This document shows positions 49,830 to 58,839 of a stretch of 64,000 bases of DNA, piece by piece. This stretch comes from Liolophura sinensis. Taxonomy: Eukaryota > Mollusca > Polyplacophora > Chitonida > Chitonidae. A program made the translations under genes and the position numbers. Under the pieces are notes generated by a model. It saw nothing but the letters and a program-made list of their open reading frames with translations. It ran no database searches and had not been told where the DNA came from. The DNA is taken from assembly GCF_032854445.1 (NCBI RefSeq), contig NC_088307.1, forward strand, positions 4,400,001 to 4,464,000. The letters are read 5' to 3'. Each line of letters starts with the position of its first letter. Positions within the stretch are counted from its first letter, which is position 1.

Positions 49830-51060
49830 CAAAGAAGGTTCAAATCAATTTATTTTGCCAAAGCAAAAAACAGGATGACTGAAGTTTAATATATTGAAAA
49901 GACCAATGACTTTAGATATTGAAAGCCGGGAGTAAGAACGGACAAAGCAGCCCTCAAATCATTTTACAAGTGAACAAACAGAGCAGGGGTAGAATAATAG
50001 CCATTCCATCTGGTTAACAATGGGCAGAGTATACAAAAAGTTGATTATTTTTAAAATCAGTCAATATCAAAACCAATCAATATCGCGTGTGGCCACCCCT
50101 TGCTTCAATGCATGCAAAAACTCTCCGACGCATAGAAAAAGTCAGTAGTCTGGTGAGATGACGTGTGATTCGTTGCCATTCATCTTGGAGAGCGAACGCC
50201 AGTTCTTGACGGTTGGCTGCAAGGTGTGGCCGTTGTCTTACTTGACGACCCATGATATCCCAAAGGTGTTCTATGGGGGACATATCTGGGGAACGTGCAG
50301 GCCACGGCAAGACGCTGACTTCGTTGGCATCTAGGAAGTTCTGCACAACTCGAGCTGTATGGGATCTGGCGTTGTTATGCTTGTACAGGACACCACGTAG
50401 CTGCTGTTGAAGGAATGACAGGACAACAGGACGTATAATTTCCTCCACGTGACGTTGAGCCGTTAGGTTCCCGTAGATGATGACCAGTGGTGTCCGTTCC
50501 TCTCCACAAATCCCATCCCACACCATCACGCTGCCAACGGCGTACAATTCGAGCCCATCGCAACCTCTGGCGATGTTCGGCTGTCCACAATTGCCCTCTG
50601 AATGGGCGATAGGCCCTCATTCCGTGAACCATAAGTCTCCTGGACACGATCGGACTGCTGAGCCGATTATCTAGGGCATTGATTGACGATGACGTCACTG
50701 TCAGGTAGCGGTTCCTTAGGTGTAAGGTGCGCAGGTACCGTCTTCTCTGGGCGTAGTTACCTTAAACGTGCCTGTTCTTGGCCTGTCCCGTGTCTGCCCT
50801 GTCTGTCTGTAATGTTGCATCAAGTTTGACACAGTTACACGAGAGCTGCCGAAGGTCCTTGCAATGTGGGCATGGATGGCCCCCATGGATACCATACCCA
50901 GGGACCTCTCGCGTTGTTCTGAAGTCAATCGGGGCATTACTTTGGTGGTTTTTAGCCAGTGTGCAAGTCCAGCATATCGTGTGTAGCGTTTTTATACACT
51001 TATTACATGTGCAATTGCGGTCATCCATGGGTCACGTGATTTTCAAACTTCCTTCGTTGT
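49830..51060 (-). mobile_element. Decayed Tc1-like DNA transposon nested in the retroelement
   Basis: Transposase reading on the minus strand: MPRLTSEQRERSLGM and an HTH at 50937-50716, then a frameshift into HLRNRYLTV and QRLRWAR, then GSVMVWDGI to a final ARGGHTRY stop at 50077. Near the ends, a 22-base stretch at about 49835 and the complement of about 51050 match at roughly 17 positions. These may be remnants of terminal inverted repeats. The retroelement sequence stops at one side and resumes at the other only in part. Confidence 0.75.
50077..50937 (-). pseudogene. Tc1-like transposase, inactivated
   Basis: Family length is about 340 residues; about 285 codons are covered here in three frame segments. 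A frameshift after KVTTPRED separates the DNA-binding half from the rest. The stretch that normally carries the first catalytic Asp (between QRLRWAR and GSVMVW) is deleted. The second catalytic position reads HNNARSHTA, where family members have Asp in place of the second residue (HDNAR). The third acidic residue, in SPIEHLWD, is kept. It cannot encode an active enzyme. Confidence 0.85.
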
Positions 51061-51174
51061 CTCAAAACAAATTCATGTAGGCGTATATGACGCATGTCGC
51101 AAATGGGAATATGCTTCGTACATTGTTTTCCTACAATAATTTGGTATTAATTTGCTGAAAAGGTTAAATCTAAT

Positions 51175-52253
51175 TCACGGAGTTGTAAAATTCTTTCTTT
51201 TTCTTTCTTTTGGCGTCAGTTTAAAATTTCTGTTATCATTACCACAACATTCTCCAGGGTAACATCCGAACAGTAGTCCGTTAGCAATAGCAATGCCATT
51301 GTCAGTCTGTACGCCAATAGAGTTAGTTTGTGGTCTGGGTTTAGGGATAGGTGGTTTCGGGTGTGACTCACTCTCAAGGCTTCTAGGTGCCTGGGAACAC
51401 TCTACTTCGTTTCGGTCGGATTGCACATGGTCGGGATAAGTGTGTACGAAAAATTCTCGGTAATTCTGATATACTCAGCCTTACTTGCCTCCTTCCTGGC
51501 AGGACAACTGCCATAAGCAGCACTATGGCTACCTCCACAGTTGACACATTTGGGGGCGGCTATGATTGGACATTGCTCATAGTCATGAGAGCCACCACGG
51601 CGGGAGCATCGAGAGGAACCTCTTCAAGATTTCAACGTATGATTTAGGAGTTGGCAACGGAAACATCTCAGCACAGATGGGATATAACGCTTTACAGTAA
51701 ATTTCTCATATCCTAACAACACTTTTGTTAGCAGGTCATCTCGATCAAAATAAAGCAAAATGCAAGATGATACCTGACGATCTTTACCATTTTTCATCCA
51801 TTCCGCTTTAATGCATTTCCCTTTACGTAAAGCCACCTGGATTTCCAAAGTTGTTACACTTTCTCCAACATCATATATTACACCCTTACATGACGACATA
51901 GATGGTTCGCAGCATTGTATGTCTTTGCCCATTAAAGAAGTCAGCCTAAGCAAACGCTTGACCTGGCCCCTGTCAGAGCATGTTACCTGTAACTCACGTG
52001 ATGGCAGTTTTTTTCACGGACTTCACACTCCCAACAACTTCATGTAAGGCTTCACCAAATTTTCAGGATTCAACGAGCATACAGGGAAGCCACCTACACC
52101 AGACATGACAACATCTGAACTACAGTTTGTTTCAGTCCCTCGTGCTTTCTTTCCGCCCTCGCCTTCCTCGCTATCATTTCTATTTCACACCCGCTTGCCC
52201 CGCCCTGAGGGTTGCACCTCAGCAAAATCCATATCGTCGCCTTCGTCCTCCAT
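51175..52253 (-). pseudogene. Retroelement ORF1 (gag-like, zinc knuckles)
   Basis: The ATG at 52253 opens MEDEGDDMDFAEVQPSG, hits a TGA at 52185-52187, and continues open in the same frame. It then passes through a frameshift near 52000 into 51953-51624 (VGESVTTLEIQVALRKG ... YIPSVLRCFRCQ), the usual fold ahead of the knuckles. CCHC-type knuckles follow (CFRCQ..NH, a degraded second, then CVNCGGSHSAAYGSC). A Pro-rich C-terminus (KPPIPKPRPQ) ends near 51175. Several stops and shifts make it a pseudogene. Confidence 0.8.
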
Positions 52254-52260
52254 TTTGACT

Positions 52261-52640
52261 CATGACTTACAGTAGCCTAAATAAACTAGATGCAAGCACA
52301 GTGACATTATTTACAAAACAATTAGGAGAAAAGATGGATGCCTCTGGGGCGACTCAGAGACCAAGGTGAAAGACGAAAGGAGACCTTGTTAGTTCACGAG
52401 TGACAGTGCAAGTTAAAAGAACCAGCTAACCTTACAGAACAATAGATCATTTATACTACAAAATAACTACGTATACTATATGCAATCACGCTAACCTACT
52501 TACCTATATACATTTACTTTGAAAATTATACAGAGTTAGCCAGGTACAAGAAACTGGAGTACAACAACATAAGCTCAGCACACAGGTGGAAAAAACACGT
52601 CCCATGTCCACGAGATAAATAACCAACAGTAATGTAAATC
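52261..52640. other. Intergenic, possible retroelement 5' UTR
   Basis: Lies upstream (minus strand) of ORF1. No promoter motif could be defended and nothing else was recognised. Confidence 0.35.
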
Positions 52641-52644
52641 CTGC

Positions 52645-53130
52645 ACACGTTGTGCGCACGAGATCTCGAGAATACGAGATATGTTATAACATGATGAGAT
52701 ATTGACGAAATTTTATTTCTTTCATTGAAGATAACGACTATTATATGAGTAAGTTGAAAAAACAAGCACGAACTAACTGCTGTATCCTGCAGAAACTTCG
52801 ATGTGGTCTACAGGCCTCTCGTTGAATGATTGGCCCGAGTTGAAAGGTAAATGGCAATTATTTTGTGCTCTCGAGGTCTTTGTTAAGTCATGCGCACGAG
52901 GTCTTAATTATGTGGTGTGAACGACTTAAAAAAAAGATCTCGAGAGCATGAGATCTTTGTTAAGTCGTCCGCACAACATAATTAAGAACTCGGTCTCACT
53001 ATAAGATCTCGTGAGCACGTGTTAATTACCACGTCACGTACAGGACTTAACAAAGATCTTGTGCACGCGCCATAATCGTGTCTGGTCAGTGTTCTCCTGC
53101 TCTCGAGATCTTTACTAAGTTGTGTAAATC
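52645..53130. repeat. Palindromic repeat cluster built on gatctcgag / gttaagtcgt motifs
   Basis: The motif group 'agatctcgagagcacgag', 'tctttgttaagtc' and 'gcgcac' recurs in both orientations. The best palindrome is 52898-52991: two arms of about 45 bases (left with 'cttaattatgtggtgtgaac', right with 'gtccgcacaacataattaag') matching at close to 9 of 10 positions around a centre near 52946. Another inverted pair, about 24 bases, joins 52869-52892 to 52923-52947. No open frame. A hairpin-forming element or a nest of short MITEs is likely. Confidence 0.75.
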
Positions 53131-53387
53131 ACTTATTATAAAGAAAGCATGGGCTTACCTGAAACTTTAGAAGCTGTGTTGTTATTTTTTCCATTTACAA
53201 TCATTGTTTCTTACCATGTCACTTTTACGGTTCCGTAAATGTATCATTTGAAAACTATTATGTTCTTTAGAAAGTATATTTTTACGGATCATCCATAAAT
53301 TAGGTGAAACACGGTACTCTTGAAATCACTCTGTTAGTAGGTCTGTCTGTCGCTCGTTCGGTTAGTCAAATTTTTAACATCTTCATA

Positions 53388-53705
53388 CGCTGTTCACACG
53401 GGCAAAGTTGGGCTGGTTTAACTTCCGAAAATGGTTTTTGAGTCAGTTTGACATCGCCCGTGTGAACACAAAGTGGGGCATTTAATCTGCTTTATTTGCT
53501 TCAGCTGGAGAAGTGGTTTTAATCCAATTTCAGGTCGTAAGCCGGTTTATCTGTGCCATGTGAACGGTAACTGGATCAAATGCCCTAGATACGCATTTTC
53601 ATGATGGCGTTGCTATTACTAAACCAGCTTAAATCTGACCGTATGAATGGACAAATTCATGAAATAGATTAAATCCGGCTGTGCCTATGTGCGTCTGAAC
53701 GCACG
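53388..53705. mobile_element. Possible MITE with imperfect inverted ends
   Basis: The left end 'gttcacacgggcaaagttgg' and the complement of the right end 'gttcagacgcacatagg', each followed by a 'gg.ttta' block, are imperfect inverted repeats. Internal 'cccgtgtgaacac' and 'catgtgaacggtaact' repeat the theme. No coding capacity. Tentative. Confidence 0.35.
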
Positions 53706-53901
53706 CATTTTTACTAGTGGCTTCCAGTTAAATCGTGTTGTTTTTTTTCGGGTCATAAACTTGTCGATCAGTCACATTTTTAACAGCCTTTGTCTTTAAC
53801 ACGGGCCAATCATTTAACGAGAAGCCTGCAGACAACATCGAAATTTTTGCGGGATGTTGCAGTTACTTCGTGTTTGTTTTTTCAACTTGCTCGAAATAGT
53901 C

Positions 53902-54166
53902 GGGGGCCTCGTAGCTCAGTTGGTTAGGGCGCTAGGGTAGCATAATGACCCAGAAGTCTCTCACCAATGCGGTCGCTGTGAGTTCAAGTCCAACTCATGC
54001 TGGCTTCCTCTCCGGCCGTACGTGGGAAGGTCTGACAGCAACCTGCGGATGGTCGTGTGTTTCCCCCGGGCTCTGCCCGGTTTCCACCCACCATAATGCT
54101 GACCGCCGTCGAATAAGTGAAATATTCTTGAGTACGGCGTAAAACACCAATCAAATAAATAAATAA
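53902..54166 (+). mobile_element. SINE family 1, best full-length copy
   Basis: Complete structure. The tRNA-like head begins 'ggggcctcgtagctcagttgg' minus its first base, with box A 'tagctcagttgg' and box B 'gtgagttcaagtcc'. A tRNA-unrelated body follows ('gctggcttcctctccggccg', 'acctgcggatggtcgtg', 'ccaccataatgctgaccgcc'). The 3' end is 'gtacggcgtaaaacacca' plus (AAAT)n. About 265 bases. The conserved 3' end suggests mobilisation by a partner LINE with a similar tail, not seen here. Confidence 0.95.
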
Positions 54167-54321
54167 ACAAATTTAAATTCGTGAAACAATAACCTCGAAC
54201 TCCAGAGATAGGGGCTACCATACATTCAAACTGCACGACCGGGATTGAATGAATATAACAAACTGAAACAGCTCCATTACTTTCATTACCGAATTAACTT
54301 TTAGCTGACAAGTTTTTCTGC

Positions 54322-54353
54322 AAAAAAATAAAAATAAAAATAAAAATAAAAGT
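54322..54353. repeat. (AAAAAT)n microsatellite
   Basis: A run of 'aaaaat' units with one G interruption, between two SINEs of opposite orientation. Confidence 0.9.
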
Positions 54354-54495
54354 AAACAATAATAAGAAAAAATGCATAATTATGCATAAACGCTAACTTT
54401 AATTATGAATCTAACGTTTCTTTGTATGAAATACATGCAACTCTTGACATACAAAGGTAAACTATGACGAGACTACATTAAATTTACAAATGTAC

Positions 54496-54747
54496 ATTTA
54501 TTTATTTATGTTTTACGCCGTACTCAAGAATATTTCACTTATACGACGGCGGCCAGCATTATGGGGGTGGAAACCGGGCAAAGCCCGGGGAAACCCACGA
54601 CCATCCGCAGGTTGCTAGAAGACCCTCCCACGTACGGCCGGAGAGGAAGCCAGCATGAGCTGGACTTGAGCTCACAGCGAGCGGTGAGAGGCTCCTGGGT
54701 CATTACGCTGCGCCAGCGCGCTAACCGACTGAGCCACGGAGGCCCCT
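54496..54747 (-). mobile_element. SINE family 1, full length, inverted relative to 53902 copy
   Basis: Starts with '(attt)n' then 'atgttttacgccgtactcaa', and ends in 'cgactgagccacggaggccc'. All family blocks are present, with a small deletion in the box B flank ('cagcgagcggtgagagg'). It shares the family consensus with the plus-oriented copy 330 bases to its left. Confidence 0.95.
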
Positions 54748-54944
54748 CAAATGTACATGCGTGCAAGTAGGAATTTATTACGTTAAAAACCTTAGGTGAA
54801 ACATCCCGTACAGTATGTGGGCTGGTCGGGGCGTGTAGGCCGCCAGGTGCTACTAAAATACGGAGTTCACTAAGCGGTCACAGACATTCAGTTTGCAACA
54901 AACTACAAGTCTTCTCATTTACCTTTGTGCTATATAATTTTCAC

Positions 54945-55605
54945 AGCTAAATCTGTCAGACTCTCACACTTTTGCCCTTCAAGTTCACAGTAACGAAACC
55001 CGAACAATCTGTCTGTCGTCAGATCGGCCCGGATAGCACAGTTGGTAGAGCGTCCGCTTCGGGAGCGTTAGATCCAGGATCAATCCTGGATCGAGTCACA
55101 CCTAAAACTTTAAAAGAGGAAGTCGTAACTTCGTCGCTTGGCGTTCAGCATGAATAGGATAGTGCAACGACCGGTTGACCCGTATCAGTATAATGGCTCG
55201 GGCGGTCAGCTTGCCTTCGGTAAGTCGCCTCAGTGAAACAGCACTAGATAACAGAGCGGTGGAAATCCGTCCTGCAATAAGGAGATACATTACATACACC
55301 CTAATGCCGGCGACAATCCTGGTTTGCGGGACAACAAAAGTCCAGTAATTTGTAGCTTATTCGGTTGACAACATGGTGCCACTTGCAGTTTTGCATCAGA
55401 TTTCCAGTCTTGAGAGCTCGGCAGTCATATTGCCGTTCTCGATCTTCCCAGGAATTCCAGGGCTGGCTTTTAATTTGTGACATGCAGGCCTATGCGACGC
55501 ACTCACATTTCATCACAAAGGGCGATGTATTTGGTTTTGCCAGGCCAGTGTCATGCTAATGGACATCAGGAAGATAACGAGAACCTGTACGTGTACAGTG
55601 CACAA
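54945..55605 (-). pseudogene. Dermatopontin-like pseudogene, interrupted by a SINE
   Basis: Aligned with the copy at 58177-58674 it keeps, in order, a signal-peptide remnant ending LAWQN (near 55550), WEDRERQYDC, then NCKWHHVVNR and CCPANQ (55470-55310). After a shift it reads IVAGIR, and beyond the SINE (55019-55300) FGFRYCELEGQKC near 55000-54960. The expected start codon is replaced, there is an in-frame TAG, and at least three frameshifts. The HDNHHEDR motif of the other copy is eroded to NSWEDR. A dead duplicate of the neighbouring gene. Confidence 0.82.
55019..55302 (+). mobile_element. Second tRNA-derived SINE family, inserted in the dermatopontin pseudogene
   Basis: The tRNA-like head has box A 'tagcacagttggtagagcg' and box B-like 'ggatcaatcctgg'. 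A body follows with 'gcctcagtgaaacagcacta', 'ggtggaaatccgtcctgca' and 'aggagatacattacataca', unlike family 1. Both ends abut dermatopontin-derived sequence, which fixes the insertion to within a few bases. A clear target duplication is not visible, perhaps from age. Confidence 0.7.
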
Positions 55606-56378
55606 GGGCCCACGCATATATGGAACGAACAGACTGCATTGCGCATTGGGAGTCATACTGCTTACAGCGTACGCGTCTCTCTATACCTTTCCTTTTACAT
55701 CACTGAAACTAATAGCAAATTCTGTACAGAAACCTTGAACAGCACCGCGAGGTCACTGGAGTCTCAGTGATGAGGCAGGAAATGATGTCAGATAACAAAA
55801 AGCAATCCCTCTCTACTTTTCCCTCAGATAATATTTTATATACATGCATTCTCTTTACCGAGAGTATGTACAACGTGGTTCTGACCAAAACCTAAAATAA
55901 TTTTATTGAAGAGTGCCGATTAAATAGTTCCGAGGCTAACCCTTAACCAACCTACGTGCGTCCTACAGGCTCCAAAGGTCAAGCCTGTCTATTGGTGGCA
56001 GGGATGTAAAGCGAAAGGTAGAGAGCGACACAAACGTTGTATGTGTAGGAGTGTGATCGGGAGGTTGACCACGATCATCTTGCACTTTCGTAGGCGTCGG
56101 TAATACTCCTCAAAGCGCATGCGTATCTCTCTACATTCACTATACATCACTGACAACCGTCGACAAGTTTGACATCTTGACGCCGTTCAACACAGCAACT
56201 CGTTTAGCGGTCACACCTTATTTATTTTTTTTATTATTTCAGATTATTTAACGTATAGGCCTTCAAAGGCCGCGATATAAAAAGGCTTAAATGTCATATA
56301 GCCTGTTATCTGGTTTGTCATTTGTTGTTCAAATTCAGCATTATACCTATGGATTCCATCGTACGATTTTTTTTTTGA
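55606..56378. other. Intergenic, upstream of the dermatopontin pseudogene
   Basis: Two similar segments, 55660-55710 and 56116-56160 ('tctctcta', 'ttcactatacatcactga' and relatives), suggest an old local duplication. No gene is supported. Confidence 0.4.
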
Positions 56379-56605
56379 TTGTTTTACGCCGTACTCAAGA
56401 GTATTTTACTTATACGACGGCGGTCAGCATTATGGTGGGAGGAAACCGGGCAGAGCCCGGGTGAAACCCACGACCATCCGCAGGTTGCTGCAAGACCTTC
56501 CCACTTACGGCCGGGGAGGAAGACAGCATAGGCTGGTCTTGAGCTCACGGCGACCGCATTGGTGAGAGGCTTCTGGGTCAGTGCGCTGCGCCAACGCGTT
56601 CAGTC
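56379..56605 (-). mobile_element. SINE family 1, near full length
   Basis: Antisense copy from 'ttttacgccgtactcaagag' to 'gcgctgcgccaacgcgtt'. The body is complete; the last part of the tRNA-like head is missing. Confidence 0.92.
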
Positions 56606-56941
56606 TTTGTGCGACGATATTTTGGGGCCGGGTACGACTTATTTCATGATTAAAATACAGACTTTGTCTTTTGATTTAGACGACCTTACTTTCACCATGA
56701 TATTGCCCAAATAACTAAGATCGATTTAGGTGAGTTTTAAGTAGTTTAATGCTCAGCGGGGAGAACATTTCTTAAAACAAGAAGATCGCGAGTTCCTATC
56801 CTGATTTTCCGTTTTTGTGCAAATAGTCTTTTGTCTGAAATACATAGTTTTGCATACTACAGAATTATTTTAAAACGAATAATTTCTTCCACGCTATCTT
56901 TAATGTTATTGTGTGTTAAATGATAACACATCGTTTTGTCT

Positions 56942-57130
56942 AGCCCATGCAATCGCTGCGAGTTCAAGTCCAGCTCATGCAGGCTTCCTTTCCCGTCTCA
57001 AGTGAGAAGGTCTGTCAGCAACCTGCCGATAGTGGTGCCTTTTCTCCCACCATAATGCTGGCCAACGTGCATGGCATAAGTGAAATATTCTTACGGCGTA
57101 AAAAGACACAAAACTCCAATCAAAGAAATA
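56942..57130 (+). mobile_element. SINE family 1, 5'-truncated
   Basis: Begins within the head at 'gcaatcgctgcgagttcaag' (box B present, box A absent). It continues through 'caacctgccgatagtgg' and 'caccataatgctggcc' to a disturbed tail 'actccaatcaaagaaata'. Confidence 0.88.
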
Positions 57131-58176
57131 ATCCAGAGCAAATCGTTTTTGTTGTCAGTCATTCTATTTTGAATAAAATATCCACTCCATTTAAAATCGG
57201 TGAAAGAAGACCTTGCATTCTTTCCTGCAACTTCAAGAAATACTATTAATTTATAGTTTACAAAAATCAAAAATAGCCATAAGACGACACGTTAGTTTTA
57301 CACTTTTAGGTTTAAACTGTGAGTTGCTGTCTAGCTGGAGTCCATACGTTGGCAAGGTAAAAATGGGTTTGCGTTAGGTTTAGTGCTCAATCTCACATAT
57401 GTCTACTTTCCATCGGCGATCTCTGAAACGGGAAAGCACAGGCATATAACCAAAGTAAGCATTTGCTAAAGATATGTGTTCTTTTTAGAAATGTGTTAAA
57501 TTTAGAGCTTCTGTTCTTTCCGGCTTTGCCGCAGAGTGCGATCAACGTACGAAAACGTCTCATTTTCCCTAATTTAGGCTACTTGGCGGAAAACTTTCAA
57601 AAAGCCATGTATTTTTTGTCAATGTCTAAAATCCTTAAAATGTATCAATAAATACAATACTTACAGGCTTTCAAAAATGTTTAAAGACGATTTACAATGT
57701 TTGGCGATATTGTGTGCGCGGACGTGAAGCCACGTAGGATGGATATACCAACTTCAACACCGGTTTTGTTTTTGTTTTTTTTTTTTGTTTTTTTGCTTTC
57801 GCAGCTATATTTTAATTTTGTTTTCTTCATTTCTAGAATAGTGAATATTTCGAGAAGTTAAAAATACTATAATATGGGATGGGATACTGACCAAATTTTG
57901 TTTCCTTCATTGCAAATGTTGAAGTTTAATTTTGCTGTGATTTGCTTTCTTTTCTCGGAGAAAGATTTTCCTGGTTTAATGATAACTCAAGTTAAAGGAC
58001 TAAGAAGCCCTTTATAAGTCGGTCGTTTTTTATCTGTCAGTCGGTCTGGAAAGTGTTTGACACACTATCGTATAACATTGGCTATTCCTTTAACGAGGGG
58101 CGTGCGTGTAAGACGACACGCAATTGCAACTTTTGGGGATTTTGCTCGTCATTATTTTGTTATATGTTACACTTAC
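57131..58176. other. Intron or 3' flank of the dermatopontin-like gene
   Basis: Begins (minus strand) with a strong donor GTAAGT at 58176-58171. A further exon supplying the C-terminal DR-x-W/F...C part would be expected at lower coordinates, but none could be recognised before the next repeats. Confidence 0.45.
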
Positions 58177-58674
58177 TCATGATGGTCGTTATGTTCGCTG
58201 TCAAAGCCACTGATGACGTAATCGTGCGGGGTGGCATAATTCATCTCTAGGTCGTATTCGTTGATGAAACCTGTAAGAGAACAATAATTAAGCTTGCGCT
58301 CTACCAGTTCACAGCAACGGAACCCGAATACTCTGTCCTCGTGGTGGTTGTCATGGCGACTTTTAACTCCGGCGATGACCTGGTTGGTAGGGCAACGGAA
58401 AGCCAGTAACTGGTCCATTTCGTTGACGTCATTGTACCACTGACAGTTTCTTGTCACCTCCAGCCTCGAGAACTCGGCAGCCATATTGCCATAGTCGATC
58501 TTCATGGTGATTGTCGTGGTGACTTCTTACCTCAGCGATGTATGCGTTGTCCCCACATTCAAAGCTGAGCGGCCCGTCATAGCTGTTCTGCCAGGCCAGG
58601 ACTGTGCCAGTGTACATCAGGATGGTGATGAGAATTTGTAAGGAAACCATTGTCAACTTTCGGTGTGTATACAT
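58177..58674 (-). CDS. DPT: Dermatopontin-like secreted matrix protein, first exon, with a frameshift
   Basis: ATG at 58674 or, more likely, 58650; the latter gives a clean signal peptide ending GTVLA before WQNSYDGPLSFEC. The family's repeated Asp-rich motif occurs three times: HHDNHHEDRLWQYGC, RHDNHHEDRVFGFRCC and EHNDHHE at the donor. Cysteines pair around them as in dermatopontin. After CRVLEAG the frame changes: the next block NCQWYNDVNEMDQLLAF lies in another frame. The sister copy has two more bases here and stays in frame, so this copy has a 2-base deletion (or an assembly error). The exon ends at 58177 before GTAAGT; the last exon is not found. In molluscs such proteins occur in shell and connective matrix. 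Confidence 0.8.
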
Positions 58675-58732
58675 CTACAAGACTGCCTGCCTGTCGAATA
58701 TTGACTGCTGTGTGCTTCATCATGTCGTTTCC

Positions 58733-58738
58733 TATATA
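58733..58738 (-). promoter_or_regulatory. TATA box of the dermatopontin-like gene
   Basis: On the minus strand 'ggtatatagg' lies 83-95 bases upstream of the likely ATG at 58650, which puts transcription start near 58705 and gives a short 5' UTR. Position and sequence suit a TATA-type promoter. Confidence 0.45.
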
Positions 58739-58823
58739 CCATTCGCGTCTCTTCTAAAAAAAATCCGTGGGATCTTTAAAGCGGTTGCAGCTGTTTTTTG
58801 TTATATAAGTTACAGATATCTAT

Positions 58824-58833
58824 CCATATATGG
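58824..58833. promoter_or_regulatory. CArG-type element
   Basis: CCATATATGG fits the CC(A/T)6GG consensus for serum response factor and is palindromic. It lies about 90 bases upstream of the TATA box. Function is inferred from motif and position only. Confidence 0.3.
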
Positions 58834-58839
58834 CCAAGT

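Larger units (their letters stand above)
46956..52260 (-). mobile_element. Decayed I/Jockey-group non-LTR retrotransposon with nested Tc1-like insertion
   Basis: In minus-strand order it holds a gag-like ORF1 with zinc knuckles (52253 to about 51175), an APE-type endonuclease (49828-49046), a linker and the N-terminal part of a reverse transcriptase (48996-48300), and an RNase H with a C-terminal CCHC motif (about 47960-47054). RNase H in ORF2 fits I-clade and related elements rather than insect-type Jockey. All frames carry stops or shifts, and the reverse transcriptase active site is deleted. A Tc1-like element separates ORF1 from the endonuclease. Exact ends and target duplications were not found. 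Confidence 0.85.

Noticed and set aside
53961-54236. Small frames inside SINE copies (also near 37342, 44114, 54539, 56947, 60053, 60708)
   Set aside because: They all translate the same SINE sequence in either direction and recur wherever it is inserted.
55022-55097. tRNA gene
   Set aside because: Boxes A and B are present, but the acceptor stem and anticodon stem do not pair, and a SINE body follows directly.
55477-55770. Plus-strand frames of 97 and 61 codons
   Set aside because: Antisense to the dermatopontin pseudogene signal-peptide region; no features of their own.
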